A model generated the notes under the pieces. That model saw only the letters and a list, made by a program, of their open reading frames with translations. It was not told the DNA's origin and did no database searches. Of a stretch of DNA of 58,718 nt, positions 36,129 to 46,493 are shown in pieces. The translations under genes and the position numbers were made by a program. Origin of the DNA: Bacillus sp. ISL-37 (GTDB lineage: Bacteria > Bacillota > Bacilli > Bacillales > Cytobacillaceae). How positions within the stretch are numbered: the first letter of the stretch is position 1; each line of letters begins with the position of its first letter. The DNA lies in the NCBI RefSeq assembly GCF_018613315.1, contig NZ_JAGGQL010000021.1, forward strand, positions 1-58,718, given 5' to 3'.

Positions 36129-37442
36129 TTATTTATTTTTCAATACGTTCACGATATAAGGCTTTGCTTCTGATAAAAAGTAGAGAGAGCCTGTGATAAT
36201 GAAAATTTCATCTTTGTTCAATTCATTTATTTTCTCATCTAGATAGTTTCTATAATCAACTGCGATGCTTTTATTCCCGCTGTTGCTTCCAACTTCCATT
36301 AGTTCTTCCGCAGAAGCTGCACGCGGAAAGTCGAATGTTGTGAAAGTCAGTTGGTCGGTAGCTTCTTCAAGAGTCGCAATCATCTTGTCTAACTTTTTAT
36401 CTTTTAGAGCCGCAAAAAGGATGCTAATCTTTTTATCGGCATATCGGGAATTTATTTCACGTGCCAGAGCATTTATTCCTTCTTCATTATGTGCGCCATC
36501 AATCAGGACTAAAGGATTTTCACTTAAAATTTCAAGCCGGCCAGGCCAATAGGCTTGAGTCAAGCCTTCCCTGATATGCTTTTCCTCGATCATAAACGAA
36601 TAGTAGTTTGCGAGCACATGACTTGCCATTACAGCACATGCAGCATTGTCTACCTGATGGGAACCGATCATTGTGGTTTTCAGGTTCTGAATATGGCCGA
36701 ACATGCTGGAAAATGAAAATTTTTCTCCCCGATGTAAAGACTCTCTTGAACTTGTTGAAAATTCATCTCCCAGAAGATATAACGGTGACTTGCATTCTAT
36801 CGCTTTTTTTCTAATGACATCCAGTGCTTCAGTCTGATCCACTCCAGTAATGACGCTCACACCGTTCTTGATGATACCTGCTTTTTCAAAAGCTATTTGT
36901 TCATATGTATCACCAAGGATCGCCGTGTGATCTAGACCAATACTGGTGATGATTGATAGCAGCGGGTGAATGACGTTAGTCGAATCGAATCGTCCGCCAA
37001 GACCTACCTCGTAAATAGCAACATCCACAGGAGACATTTTCGCAAAGTAGTATAGAGACATTGCCGTGATGACTTCGAATTCAGTCGGTCCGCCCAGTTC
37101 AGTTTGGTCCAATTCATCTGCCAGAGGCTTGATCACATTTGTCAGCTCAATCAGTTCCTGATCATTGATAGGCTGGCCATTGATGCTGATTCTTTCATTG
37201 AATTGCTCAAAGTATGGTGATGTAAAAGTTCCAACTCTATATCCTGCACCTTGCAAAATCGAGCGAAGAAAGGTGACGGTGGAGCCTTTTCCATTCGTAC
37301 CGCCGATGTGGATCGTTTTAATCCTTCTTTCAGGATGGTCCAGTCTTTCTAGCATCCATTCCATTCTTGTAAGTCCTGGTTTGATTCCAAGTCTCAGTCT
37401 TGCATGGATCCAATCAATTGCCTGTTCATATGTATCAAACAT
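36129..37442 (-). CDS. folC: Folylpolyglutamate synthase / dihydrofolate synthase
   Basis: 437 residues from ATG 37442 (MFDTYEQAIDWIHAR) behind GAGGTG. The ATP-binding loop HIGGTNGKGSTVTFL, the folate region TSPYFEQFNERISING, GLGGRFDSTNV, and the Mur-ligase C-terminal part (VLIDGAHNEEGINAL) are present. It adds glutamate tails to folates. It follows valS, as in B. subtilis. Confidence 0.95.
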   Translation of the reverse strand: MFDTYEQAIDWIHARLRLGIKPGLTRMEWMLERLDHPERRIKTIHIGGTNGKGSTVTFLRSILQGAGYRVGTFTSPYFEQFNERISINGQPINDQELIELTNVIKPLADELDQTELGGPTEFEVITAMSLYYFAKMSPVDVAIYEVGLGGRFDSTNVIHPLLSIITSIGLDHTAILGDTYEQIAFEKAGIIKNGVSVITGVDQTEALDVIRKKAIECKSPLYLLGDEFSTSSRESLHRGEKFSFSSMFGHIQNLKTTMIGSHQVDNAACAVMASHVLANYYSFMIEEKHIREGLTQAYWPGRLEILSENPLVLIDGAHNEEGINALAREINSRYADKKISILFAALKDKKLDKMIATLEEATDQLTFTTFDFPRAASAEELMEVGSNSGNKSIAVDYRNYLDEKINELNKDEIFIITGSLYFLSEAKPYIVNVLKNK

Positions 37443-37462
37443 GTAACACACCTCAATTCAAG

Positions 37463-37500
37463 ATGAAGACGAACCAATACTGGTTCGCCTTCAAATTTTT
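37463..37500. other. Hairpin between valS and folC
   Basis: GAAGaCGAACCA pairs with TGGTTCGcCTTC around a 4-base loop. The T-rich flank (ATTTTTTG) lies on the plus-strand side, so it is not an ordinary terminator for the leftward valS transcript. It may be an mRNA-stabilising 3' structure. Confidence 0.5.
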
Positions 37501-37509
37501 GATCTTTAA

Positions 37510-40149
37510 TTAGTTTCTTAATTCATTGATGCGTGCTTCGACTGCTGCACGTTTTTCCAGGTAGTCTTTTTCCTTTGCGCGTTCTTCGTCAATGACTTTT
37601 TCAGGAGCTTTCTTGACAAAGCCTTCGTTTGCCAGCTTCTTCTGGACGCGTTCTACCTCTTTATCAAGCTTCTCTTTTTCCTTTTGAAGACGGGCGATTT
37701 CCTCGTCGATGTTGATCAGGCCTTCAAGCGGCATGATGATTTCGAGTCCTGTAGCGACTGCTGTCATTGCTTTTTCAGGAGCGTTGACTTCAAGCCCGAT
37801 TTCAAGGTTCTCTGGATTACAGAATCGAACGATGTAGCCACGATTATTTTCAAGCATGCTTAATGTCTTTTCATCCTTCGCCTTCAGGAACATATCAACC
37901 TTCTTGCTAAGAGGCGTGTTCACTTCGGATCGTATGTTTCGTACAGAACGGATGACTTCAACAAGAAGCTTCATATCGTCTGCTGCCTCTTTATCAGTCA
38001 GAGCCGGGTCAACCTTCGGCCAGCTTGCAACTGTAATGGACTCCCCTTCATGAGGAAGGTTTTGCCAGATTTCTTCCGTAATGAATGGCATGAATGGGTG
38101 AAGCAGGCGCATCGTATTGTCAAGAACGTATGCAAGGATGGATCTTGTCGTCTTCTTAGCTGCTTCATCTTCGCCGTAGAGCGGAAGCTTCGCCATTTCA
38201 ATATACCAGTCACAGAAATCATCCCAGATGAAGTTGTATAGCGCTCTGCCGACTTCGCCGAACTCATAGCGATCTGACAGCCTTGTGACTGTTTCAATCG
38301 TTTCATTTAGCCTTGTTAAAATCCACTTGTCGGCTACAGATTTTTCACCGCTCAAATCGATTTCTTCGTACTTCATGCCGTTCATGTTCATCAAGGCAAA
38401 ACGTGATGCATTCCAAATTTTATTGGCAAAATTCCAGGTCGCTTCTACCTTTTCCGTGCTATAGCGAAGGTCCTGGCCCGGTGAGCTTCCAGTTGTCAGG
38501 AAGTAGCGGAGTGAGTCAGCACCGTACTGGTCGATGACATCCATCGGGTCAACACCATTGCCTAGTGACTTACTCATCTTACGGCCATCTTCTGCCCGAA
38601 CGAGTCCGTGGATCAGTACATCTTTGAATGGTCTCTGGCCAGTGAACTCAAGTCCCTGGAAGATCATTCTTGATACCCAGAAGAAGATGATGTCATAACC
38701 TGTAACGAGTGCATCGGTTGGGTAGTGTCGCTTATAGTCAGCTGCTTCCTCATTCGGCCAGCCCATTGTTGAGAACGGCCATAACGCTGAGCTGAACCAG
38801 GTATCAAGAACGTCATTGTCCTGCTGCCAGTTCTCTGGGTCTGCTGGCGGCTCGTGGTCAACGTATACCTCGCCTGTTTCTTTATGGTACCAGGCAGGAA
38901 TTCGGTGGCCCCACCATAGCTGACGGGAAATACACCAGTCACGGATGTTTTCCATCCAGCGCATATAGGTGTTTTCGAAGCGCTCAGGTACGAAATTAAC
39001 TTTCTCCTCTTTGCTCTGAAGGGCGATTGCTTCATCAGCTAGCGGCTGCATTTTAACGAACCATTGAGTTGAAAGATATGGCTCGACTACTGCTCCGCTT
39101 CGCTCAGAGTGCCCTACTGAGTGCATGTGCTCTTCAATCTTGAACAGTACGCCAGCATCCTGAAGATCTTTGACGATTTGCTTGCGGCACTCGAAACGGT
39201 CCATACCCTGGTACTTGCCAGCTTTGGCGTTCATAGAGCCATCTTCGTTCATCACAAGTACTCTTTCAAGATTATGGCGGTTTCCGATTTCAAAGTCGTT
39301 AGGGTCATGTGCAGGAGTGATTTTAACTGCGCCTGAACCAAATTCCATATCGACATAATCGTCGCCGACAATCGGAATCTCACGGCCGACAATTGGCAAG
39401 GTTACCGTTTTGCCGATTAAATGCTTGTAGCGGTCATCTTCTGGATGAACAGCAACCGCAGTATCCCCGAGCATCGTTTCCGGTCTTGTTGTTGCGATTT
39501 CGATGTGGCCGCTGCCGTCTGCCAGAGGATATCTCATGTGGTAGAAAGCCCCCTGGACATCTTTATGGATAACCTCAATGTCAGATAAAGCTGTTTTTGC
39601 TGCAGGGTCCCAGTTGATGATATATTCACCGCGGTAAATCAATCCTTTACGGTATAGAGAAACGAAAACTTCTTTTACTGCCTTGGATAAGCCTTCGTCC
39701 AATGTGAAGCGCTCGCGGCTGTAGTCAAGTCCCAGTCCAAGCTTTGACCATTGCTTGCGGATATGCTGTGCATATTCCTCTTTCCATTTCCAAGATTCTT
39801 CTAAAAACTTTTCACGGCCCAGTTCATAGCGGTTGATGCCCTGGCTGCGAAGTTTTTCGTCAACCTTTGCCTGCGTCGCGATGCCAGCATGATCCATTCC
39901 CGGAAGCCAAAGAACATCGTAGCCCTGCATCCGCTTCATGCGGGTAAGGATATCCTGAAGCGCTGTATCCCACGCATGGCCCAGGTGCAGCTTCCCAGTT
40001 ACGTTTGGTGGCGGAATCACGATTGTATAAGGCTTTTTCGTTTCGTCATCCTTCGCTTCGAAAAACTTCCCTTTGATCCACCATTCATAACGTCCTTGCT
40101 CGATTGAAGACGGATCGTATTTAGTCGGCATAGACAAATTCTCTTCCAT
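37510..40149 (-). CDS. valS: Valyl-tRNA synthetase
   Basis: 879 residues from ATG 40149 ([14 protein letters not shown]), with GGAGG eight bases upstream. The ATG at 40164 overlaps that site. Class I signatures are [16 protein letters not shown] (HIGH) and [14 protein letters not shown] (KMSKS). The editing domain carries [19 protein letters not shown]-terminal coiled coil ([20 protein letters not shown]) binds tRNA. Expression is controlled by the T-box upstream. Confidence 0.98.
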   Translation of the reverse strand: MEENLSMPTKYDPSSIEQGRYEWWIKGKFFEAKDDETKKPYTIVIPPPNVTGKLHLGHAWDTALQDILTRMKRMQGYDVLWLPGMDHAGIATQAKVDEKLRSQGINRYELGREKFLEESWKWKEEYAQHIRKQWSKLGLGLDYSRERFTLDEGLSKAVKEVFVSLYRKGLIYRGEYIINWDPAAKTALSDIEVIHKDVQGAFYHMRYPLADGSGHIEIATTRPETMLGDTAVAVHPEDDRYKHLIGKTVTLPIVGREIPIVGDDYVDMEFGSGAVKITPAHDPNDFEIGNRHNLERVLVMNEDGSMNAKAGKYQGMDRFECRKQIVKDLQDAGVLFKIEEHMHSVGHSERSGAVVEPYLSTQWFVKMQPLADEAIALQSKEEKVNFVPERFENTYMRWMENIRDWCISRQLWWGHRIPAWYHKETGEVYVDHEPPADPENWQQDNDVLDTWFSSALWPFSTMGWPNEEAADYKRHYPTDALVTGYDIIFFWVSRMIFQGLEFTGQRPFKDVLIHGLVRAEDGRKMSKSLGNGVDPMDVIDQYGADSLRYFLTTGSSPGQDLRYSTEKVEATWNFANKIWNASRFALMNMNGMKYEEIDLSGEKSVADKWILTRLNETIETVTRLSDRYEFGEVGRALYNFIWDDFCDWYIEMAKLPLYGEDEAAKKTTRSILAYVLDNTMRLLHPFMPFITEEIWQNLPHEGESITVASWPKVDPALTDKEAADDMKLLVEVIRSVRNIRSEVNTPLSKKVDMFLKAKDEKTLSMLENNRGYIVRFCNPENLEIGLEVNAPEKAMTAVATGLEIIMPLEGLINIDEEIARLQKEKEKLDKEVERVQKKLANEGFVKKAPEKVIDEERAKEKDYLEKRAAVEARINELRN

Positions 40150-40187
40150 CAGTTTTTCCTCCATTCAAATGCATTTCCTTTTGAAAA

Positions 40188-40470
40188 ATAAAAAACTCCA
40201 TTCGCCTTAAAAGGACGAATGGAGTTTGTTCGCGGTACCACCTTTTTTCCCAGCAACGGTTAAAACAGTTTTGTTGCTGGCTCAAATATGGATAACGGTT
40301 CTTCACCGTCGCCTGTTACTGGGAGTTTACCCGTTCCCAGGCGATGCTCAAGGGCGACCTTCCATGGTTCCTGCTTAGAAGTCCTCTCAGCTACTGGACT
40401 CCCTCTCTTCAAGCTGGCTGCTCATGTACTCTTCCCTGTCAAAGCTTTGCTTTATAGTGTTTTTGTATAT
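40188..40470 (-). promoter_or_regulatory. T-box leader (valine tRNA-responsive) of valS
   Basis: The minus-strand leader contains the T-box core GGTGGTACCGCG (40231-40242). It is followed at once by a terminator whose stem is AACTCCATTCG and CGAATGGAGTTTTTT (40190-40227). Upstream lie an AGTA box (GAAGAGTACATGAG) and long pairing blocks (GCCTGGGAACGGG / CCCAGTAACAGGC). A GTC triplet in GGAAGGTCGCCC is the likely valine specifier codon. Uncharged tRNA-Val should stabilise the antiterminator. Confidence 0.9.
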
Positions 40471-40475
40471 TAGTT

Positions 40476-40505
40476 ATACTACCCAAAAAAGGGGATTGAC
40501 GTCAA
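40476..40505 (-). promoter_or_regulatory. valS T-box promoter
   Basis: Minus-strand TTGACG (40500-40505) and TAGTAT (40476-40481) with an 18-base spacer, immediately before the T-box leader. Confidence 0.55.
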
Positions 40506-40629
40506 TCATCATTTCCTATTTTTTATTATTTTATACTTTTTGCTCCTTGATGTGCGAACAATAAGCACATTTTGGGCTAATCTTACATAGAATGAAAAAA
40601 GGGATACCTGATTGTTTGGAGGGATGGCG

Positions 40630-40824
40630 ATGAAGAGACGAAGGTATAATCCTTATACACTCCCGCGGTGGGCGAGGACGGCACGTGCAGTATGTGCTCA
40701 GCTCATTATTCCTTTTTGCGTGTTCCAGGGAATCCGCACACTTTTCTTTCCGACGACATTTGATGTCTTCCTGTTATCGATATTCATTATGATTGCACTG
40801 GCAATCAAATTCGAAATTATTTAA
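40630..40824 (+). CDS. Small membrane protein of unknown function
   Basis: 64 residues from ATG 40630 with GGAGGG six bases upstream. The N-terminus is strongly basic (MKRRRYNPYTLPRWARTAR). Two hydrophobic stretches follow (AVCAQLIIPFCVFQGIRTLF and FDVFLLSIFIMIALAI). I do not recognise the family. It lies alone on the plus strand between valS and ysxE and is followed by a hairpin terminator, which supports it as a real gene. Codon use looks normal. Confidence 0.6.
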   Translation: MKRRRYNPYTLPRWARTARAVCAQLIIPFCVFQGIRTLFFPTTFDVFLLSIFIMIALAIKFEII

Positions 40825-40866
40825 GGAGCCAAAGAGCATTGTTCAGCTCTGGGCTCCTTCTTGTTT
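40823..40866 (+). terminator. Terminator after the small membrane protein gene
   Basis: GGAGCC-aa-AGAGC pairs with GCTCT-gg-GGCTCC, followed by TTCTTGTTTTG. It overlaps the 3' end of the convergent ysxE gene. Confidence 0.7.
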
Positions 40867-41880
40867 TGCCTGTTCCTTTTGCTTCTCCAGTTCGTCTATC
40901 TTGGTTACTACATAACCCGTGTTGCTCAAGAGCCAGTACTGGCGCTGCAGCTTTTGGACAAACTTCCTCTCATCCACTTCAGCCTTACGCTGATGGTACA
41001 ATTCCGCTACACGGATAATGCCCGATGGAAAAGCAAGATAGCTCATAAATAACTGCATTTCATCCTCACGGAACGGAAAATACTTCAGATAGACATAAAT
41101 CCAGTCGATGATTTCGTCTCCATATTTCGGCTGTGTCTTCAGCGACCTTGCTAAAAAGGGAAGCAAATCCTGAATTGGCGATCCCTGCCGAGCCTTCTCG
41201 AAATTGATGAAATACCCGTATCCTCTTTCATCGAACAAGAAGTGTTCAGGAGAAACTTTACCATGAAGAGTAACAGTCCGCGTCTTCTTTTGTTCCTTCG
41301 TTTTTTCATTCCAACTTTCAAGTTTCTGCTTCGCGAACTGGATTGCCTGACTGATTTGAATGTAATACAGGCAGAATGTCAGTTCAAACGGTGACATATA
41401 TACTCTGTTCTCACAGCTTTCAAGGAATCCATTTATGAATTCTTCTTCCTTTTCCCATTCTTTTATCGTTTTTTCGTAATGCTCTTGCTTAACTTCCGTA
41501 CTGATTTCCATTTCCTTTAGTGATAAGGTATGCATCCTCGCCAGTTCCCTGAACAACTGTTGGTGTCTTTGTGATTGGTCCTCCCTTGCCTCATTCGGCA
41601 TCCAAGGCATTAAATAATACAGGGACTTATTATGCAATACTGCATATCTTTCGTCATTTGCCGGATATACTGGAACAATCCTGTTATAGCCTTTTTGATA
41701 AAGATGCTGGATATGCTTGATAAAATCCGTTCCCTCATACGGGTGTATTTTTTTCAGAGCGAATGTCCCTGACTTCGTATAGACTTTTTTTACTTTGCCA
41801 AAGTCCTCGGCAAAATACGGATCAATAGGGTATTGCTTTAACACTGCAGATTCTTCTTTTAAAAAATTGCGATCATCCAT
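40843..41880 (-). CDS. ysxE: CotS-family spore coat-associated protein YsxE
   Basis: 345 residues. A kinase-like fold of the CotS/YutH/YsxE group: N-lobe VKKVYTKSGTFALKKI, the catalytic-loop-like HGKVSPEHFLFDE, and GYFINFEKARQGSPIQDL. The HGD-type catalytic loop is HGK here, so enzymatic activity is doubtful. It sits directly after spoVID, as in B. subtilis, where both belong to spore coat formation. Confidence 0.88.
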   Translation of the reverse strand: MDDRNFLKEESAVLKQYPIDPYFAEDFGKVKKVYTKSGTFALKKIHPYEGTDFIKHIQHLYQKGYNRIVPVYPANDERYAVLHNKSLYYLMPWMPNEAREDQSQRHQQLFRELARMHTLSLKEMEISTEVKQEHYEKTIKEWEKEEEFINGFLESCENRVYMSPFELTFCLYYIQISQAIQFAKQKLESWNEKTKEQKKTRTVTLHGKVSPEHFLFDERGYGYFINFEKARQGSPIQDLLPFLARSLKTQPKYGDEIIDWIYVYLKYFPFREDEMQLFMSYLAFPSGIIRVAELYHQRKAEVDERKFVQKLQRQYWLLSNTGYVVTKIDELEKQKEQAKQEGAQS

Positions 41881-41922
41881 CGAATCTCGCCTACTTTCTC
41901 GACATTATATCGATAAATAGAG

Positions 41923-41949
41923 CAGGGCAGGTGTTAGACACCTGCCCAT
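41923..41949 (-). other. Hairpin between spoVID and ysxE
   Basis: GGGCAGGTGT and ACACCTGCCC form a perfect 10-bp stem with a 3-base loop, but only a weak T-rich tail follows. It is either a weak terminator or an RNA-stabilising structure. Confidence 0.5.
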
Positions 41950-42034
41950 ACTAAAAGCTATAGCAATCCCAGCCAGCAGCCAAGCCAGCCCTGACAACCA
42001 GCCTCCTTTTGGACAAGGCGCTACATGAATAATG

Positions 42035-43204
42035 TTAAGAATTGTGAACCGCTACTCCAGGAACATACAGCACCTGGCCTTCATGGACCTCATGGTCGAT
42101 GCTCAGATGGTTCACGCGCAGAAGCTGCTGCACTGGCACATCATAGCGTTCAGAGATTGACTGAAGTGAGTCTCCTTGCTGGACAATACACACTCTGATT
42201 TTGGCAACTTCTGTTTCTTCTTCCTTCCTCGCCAAAAATTCGGCGATAGAAATGCCTTGTTTCATGTTCGGCTTTTTCTTTTTCAATACTGGAGAAGATG
42301 AGCTTTCCGGGGATTCCTCCACTTCTGCAGGTATATTTTCTACCTCAGGCTGGTCTTCTACTTCCAGCTCGACTTCAACTTCCTCCTGCTCTACTTCGAT
42401 CTCTGCAACAGGCTCCGGCTCGCCTCTGAAGTCACTTAAAGCATATTCAGGAACTGGTTGGTGTTCTCTTTGCTCCTGCAGTTCAGGTTCAAATCCTTCT
42501 TCTGCATTTGCCTCTTTTTTCGCTTCTGCCCTGAAAGGCGCATACAATTCTTCTTCATAGGAATCTTGCTCTTCTTGATTTAATGTTTCATTTTGCTGGA
42601 CAAATGAATAGGCAGGAGCTTCCGGGAAGCCTTCCGTGCTATGGCTTCCTGTTTCTGCGTTTGCATCTGCTGCTTCAACCTCTGCATCAACTTCCGCAGG
42701 AGCCTCCTCACGGTAACTGACCTCCAGTTCCTCCGCTTCTTCACTGTCAGCATCCTGATCAGCTTCATGCTGTTGTTCGCCGTATAAGCCCGTGATGGCA
42801 AGATCAGCGTTCAGCTTCAGGCGGTCTTTTTCCGGAAAAACATAATCGAATCCTTCTACCTGAATATCAATGTCATAAATACTTTCAATCCGGTTTTTAG
42901 GGATTGTGATATCCACTGGGAAACGGTGAAGGAATTCATTGACCCCTTCCTCCCTCTCCATGACAGAATGGACGTACTTAAGAGCAGAGAGTTGTTCCTC
43001 ATCATTCTCTTGCTGTTGTTCGTGGCATGTATATTCCCCAGTCAACTCCAGCGATCCGCGAATGGATACGTATTGTTCATTTTCCTGGATGGTTATATTC
43101 GGATCGAGTGAAATCGAGACAAGCTCCGCGACTTCCTGTCCTCTTTGAAACCACACTGACTCTTCTAATGAAAATCGCAGGCACGATTGATTCCCCTGAG
43201 ACAA
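42035..43204 (-). CDS. spoVID: Stage VI sporulation protein D, spore coat assembly
   Basis: 389 residues from TTG 43204, with AAAGGAGGA six bases upstream. The N-terminal domain (about 1-130: LRFSLEESVWFQRGQEVAEL, ISLDPNITIQENEQYVSI) is the well-conserved coat-encasement region. A long acidic, Glu-rich low-complexity middle follows (about 135-320). A LysM domain closes the protein (CIVQQGDSLQSISERYDVP). SpoVID drives encasement of the spore and binds SafA, which is also in this window. Shorter than the B. subtilis protein (575), mainly in the middle part. Confidence 0.93.
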   Translation of the reverse strand: MSQGNQSCLRFSLEESVWFQRGQEVAELVSISLDPNITIQENEQYVSIRGSLELTGEYTCHEQQQENDEEQLSALKYVHSVMEREEGVNEFLHRFPVDITIPKNRIESIYDIDIQVEGFDYVFPEKDRLKLNADLAITGLYGEQQHEADQDADSEEAEELEVSYREEAPAEVDAEVEAADANAETGSHSTEGFPEAPAYSFVQQNETLNQEEQDSYEEELYAPFRAEAKKEANAEEGFEPELQEQREHQPVPEYALSDFRGEPEPVAEIEVEQEEVEVELEVEDQPEVENIPAEVEESPESSSSPVLKKKKPNMKQGISIAEFLARKEEETEVAKIRVCIVQQGDSLQSISERYDVPVQQLLRVNHLSIDHEVHEGQVLYVPGVAVHNS

Positions 43205-43370
43205 AGCGACTCCTCCTTTCATTCCTTAAACGTAAAATCACTATGTCATTAACACTTTATGAGTCTATATTTACTTTTATGATAATTTAGAACATAAAAA
43301 GGAGCGGTATATAGATGCACAGATTGATAAAAGACATCTTTATGAAGGAATTACTTTTAGAAAACAAATC

Positions 43371-44062
43371 TAGAGTGACTTCAGACAAATTCGCTTGTAA
43401 ATGACGGGACTTTGGTCGAACTTGGGGCTACTTCGGACAATTCCTCGTGACTATGACGGTATTTTGTCTGAACCTGGGGCTACTTCAGACAAATCTTCTT
43501 GTAAATGACGGGACTTTGGCCGAACTTGGGGCTACTTCGGACAATTCTTCGTGTCTATGACGGTGTTTTGGCCGAACCTGGGGCTACTTCGGACATTTCC
43601 TCGTGACTGTGACGGTGTTTTGACTGAACCTGGGGCTACTTCGGACATTTCCTCGTGACTGTGACGGTGTTTTGACTGAACCTGGGGCTACTTCGGACAT
43701 TTCCTTGTGACTATGACGGTGTTTTGGCCGAACCTGGGGCTACTTCGGACATTTCCTCGTGACTATGACGGTATTTTGTCTGAACCTGGGGCTACTTCAG
43801 ACAAACCTTCTTGTAAATGACGGGACTTTGGCCGAACATGGGGCTACTTCAGACATTTCCTCCTGACTATGACGGTATTTTGTCTGAACCTGGGGCTACT
43901 TCGGACATTTCCTCGTTTCTATGACGGTATTTTGTCTGAACCTGGGGCTACTTCAGACATTTCTTCGTGTCTATGACGATATTTTGTCTGAACCCAAGCT
44001 ACTTGAGACAAATCTGTTGAAGGCATCAGGGTCTTGTCCGAACGTAAGGCACTTCACACAAG
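43371..44062. repeat. 52-bp tandem repeat array 2 (12 full units)
   Basis: Twelve units of exactly 52 bases run from 43406 to 44029, with partial units at both ends (43371-43405 and 44030-44062). The core of each is TGTCTGAAC-CTGGGGCTAC-TTCGGACA, a dyad with about a 10-base loop. The spacer is CGTGACTATGACGG or TTGTAAATGACGG. Arms change together: TCTGAA with TTCAGA, and CCGAA with TTCGG. The array fills most of the 957-base spoVID-hemL gap. No gene is visible there. Confidence 0.97.
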
Positions 44063-44117
44063 TACCAATACACGCAATAACTTGTCCTGTTTCCGCAACC
44101 AACAATCTTAGTTACAA

Positions 44118-44152
44118 AAACAAAAAAACACTCCCCAAAACGGAGAGTGTGA
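44118..44152 (-). terminator. hem operon terminator (after hemL)
   Basis: On the minus strand ACACTCTCC pairs with GGGGAGTGT around GTTTT and is followed by TTTTTTTG. Directly after the hemL stop. Confidence 0.88.
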
Positions 44153-44161
44153 CACCAATTA

Positions 44162-45451
44162 TTAATTCTGCAACTTCGTAAATGCTTTCTCAGCTGCTTC
44201 AATTGTTTTTTGCAGGTCTTCGTCTGTGTGTGCTGTTGACAGGAATAATCCTTCGAACTGCGATGGCGGAAGGAACACTCCTTCGTTCGCCATTTCACGG
44301 TAGTAGGCTGCAAAAAATTCAAGATTTGATTGTTTTGCTACTTCATAGTTGATGACATTTTCGTTTGTGAAGAAGATGCCGATCATCGATCCTGCACGGT
44401 TGATTGTATGCGGAATCCCGTATTTCTCAGCCGCTGCTTTTAGTCCTTTTTCAAGGATATCAGCTTTGCGCTCAAACTCTTTGTATGATTCTGGCGTCAA
44501 CTGCTTCAATGTTTCCAGGCCAGCTGTCATCGCCAGCGGGTTGCCTGATAGCGTTCCCGCCTGGTAAATCGGTCCGCTTGGAGCGATTTGTTCCATGATC
44601 TCTCTCTTACCGCCGTATGCTCCTACTGGAAGTCCTCCGCCTATTACCTTGCCAAGGCAAGTAAGGTCAGGAGTTACATTGTAATAACCCTGAGCACAGT
44701 TATAGCCTACCCGGAAGCCTGTCATGACCTCGTCAAAAATAAGGACAGTGCCATACTGGCTTGTGATTTCGCGAAGTCCTTCTAGGAATCCTTCTACTGG
44801 TGGAACGACACCCATATTCCCGGCTACTGGTTCAACGATCACGCCGGCGATATCATCACCATATTGTTCGAATGCGTAACGGACGCTCTCAAGATCGTTA
44901 TAAGGTACTGTGATTGTGTTTTTTGCAACTCCCTCAGGAACACCCGGGCTGTCAGGCAAACCAAGCGTAGCGACGCCTGAGCCAGCTTTTATAAGCAATG
45001 AGTCACCATGTCCATGGTAGCAGCCTTCAAACTTAACGATTTTGTTTCTCCCTGTATACCCACGAGCAAGGCGCAATGCACTCATAGTCGCCTCAGTACC
45101 CGAAGATACCATTCTTACCATCTCAATCGATGGAACACGGTCAATGACCAACTGTGCAAGCTCGTTCTCAACAGTTGTCGGTGCACCGAAGCTTGTACCA
45201 AGCTCAGCCACTTTCTTGATTCCCTCAACGACCTTCTCGTTCGTGTGGCCAAGGATCAGCGGTCCCCAAGATAATACATAGTCAATATATTCATTGCCAT
45301 CGATGTCATAAATCTTTGAACCCTTCCCTTTTTCCATGAAGATCGGATCCATATTGACAGACTTGAATGCGCGGACGGGGCTGTTTACTCCTCCAGGCAA
45401 TAGTTCTTTCGCTTCTTTAAAAGCTGCAATCGATTTATCATATGAGCGCAT
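44162..45451 (-). CDS. hemL: Glutamate-1-semialdehyde 2,1-aminomutase
   Basis: 429 residues from ATG 45451 ([17 protein letters not shown]) with GAGGG upstream. A PLP enzyme converting glutamate-1-semialdehyde to 5-aminolevulinate. Motifs: [50 protein letters not shown] and the PLP lysine in [17 protein letters not shown]. Last gene of the haem operon. Confidence 0.97.
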   Translation of the reverse strand: MRSYDKSIAAFKEAKELLPGGVNSPVRAFKSVNMDPIFMEKGKGSKIYDIDGNEYIDYVLSWGPLILGHTNEKVVEGIKKVAELGTSFGAPTTVENELAQLVIDRVPSIEMVRMVSSGTEATMSALRLARGYTGRNKIVKFEGCYHGHGDSLLIKAGSGVATLGLPDSPGVPEGVAKNTITVPYNDLESVRYAFEQYGDDIAGVIVEPVAGNMGVVPPVEGFLEGLREITSQYGTVLIFDEVMTGFRVGYNCAQGYYNVTPDLTCLGKVIGGGLPVGAYGGKREIMEQIAPSGPIYQAGTLSGNPLAMTAGLETLKQLTPESYKEFERKADILEKGLKAAAEKYGIPHTINRAGSMIGIFFTNENVINYEVAKQSNLEFFAAYYREMANEGVFLPPSQFEGLFLSTAHTDEDLQKTIEAAEKAFTKLQN

Positions 45452-45509
45452 AATATCCCTCATTTCTATTTAATTGGCTCTGTAGAAAATCAGAGCCTTT
45501 TTCATATCC

Positions 45510-46490
45510 TTACTGTTCCTTAAGCCAGCGTGCTGCATCCTTCGCATGATAAGTGATGATCAGGTCTGATCCGGCGCGCTTCATACCTGTCAGCATTTCC
45601 ATGACGATGCTCTTTTCGTCAACCCAGCCGTTTTGGGCTGCTGCTTTGACCATTGAATACTCACCGCTGACATTATAAATGACAACTGGCAGGTTAAAGT
45701 TATTTTTCACATCGCGGACGATGTCCAGGTATGGCATGCCCGGTTTTACGATCAGGAAGTCTGCGCCTTCCATGACATCTGAGTCTGCTTCGCGCATAGC
45801 TTCAATGCGGTTTGCTGGATCCATCTGGTAGGATTTGCGGTCGCCGAACTGCGGAGTGCTTTCTGCTGCTTCGCGGAATGGACCGTAAAATGCTGACGAA
45901 TATTTAACGGCATAGGACATGATTGGTACATCATGGAACCCTGCTTCATCCAAAGCAAAACGAATCGCTGTAACAAATCCGTCCATCATGTTTGATGGAG
46001 CAATGATATCAGCGCCGGCTTCTGCCTGGCTAACAGCCGTCTTTCCTAATAGTTCAAGAGAAGGGTCGTTAAGTACTTTGCCATCCTCAATTACGCCGCA
46101 GTGGCCATGGCTTGTGTATTCACAAAGGCAAGTATCGGCGATAACAACCATATCAGGAAAATCCTTTTTGATGACTCGGATTGCTTCCTGCAAAATTCCA
46201 TGGTCATGATACGCCTGACAGCCTACTTCATCTTTTTCGTTCGGAACGCCAAAAAGCAGCACAGATTTAATACCTAAAGATTCCACTTCAGTGATTTCTT
46301 CTTTTAGGTTATCAAGGGATAATTGATAGACTCCCGGCATTGAAGAAACTTCTTTTTTTACATTTTCTCCTTCAACGACAAAAAGCGGATAGATCAAGTC
46401 TTCAGTGCGAAGATAGTTTTCTCGTACAAGCGCGCGCATATTCGCTGTCTGACGAAGACGGCGGTGGCGGCTGAATTCAAGGTGTTTCAT
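45510..46490 (-). CDS. hemB: Delta-aminolevulinic acid dehydratase (porphobilinogen synthase)
   Basis: 326 residues. It condenses two 5-aminolevulinates to porphobilinogen. The zinc-site cysteines lie in [18 protein letters not shown]. The Schiff-base lysines lie in [15 protein letters not shown] and [13 protein letters not shown]. It follows hemD by 3 bases. Confidence 0.97.
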   Translation of the reverse strand: MKHLEFSRHRRLRQTANMRALVRENYLRTEDLIYPLFVVEGENVKKEVSSMPGVYQLSLDNLKEEITEVESLGIKSVLLFGVPNEKDEVGCQAYHDHGILQEAIRVIKKDFPDMVVIADTCLCEYTSHGHCGVIEDGKVLNDPSLELLGKTAVSQAEAGADIIAPSNMMDGFVTAIRFALDEAGFHDVPIMSYAVKYSSAFYGPFREAAESTPQFGDRKSYQMDPANRIEAMREADSDVMEGADFLIVKPGMPYLDIVRDVKNNFNLPVVIYNVSGEYSMVKAAAQNGWVDEKSIVMEMLTGMKRAGSDLIITYHAKDAARWLKEQ

Positions 46491-46493
46491 GGA

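Noticed and set aside
41948-42034. Possible small coat-type peptide between spoVID and ysxE (Gly/Trp/Ala-rich frame)
   Set aside because: No start codon with a ribosome site in the open frame; it probably is only spacer sequence around a hairpin.
43371-44062. CRISPR array
   Set aside because: Spacing is regular, but units are contiguous 52-bp tandem copies with no unique spacers, and no cas genes are in the window.
43921-44181. 86-codon plus-strand frame before the hemL end
   Set aside because: It begins inside the 52-bp array, crosses the hem terminator and ends in hemL; no ribosome site.
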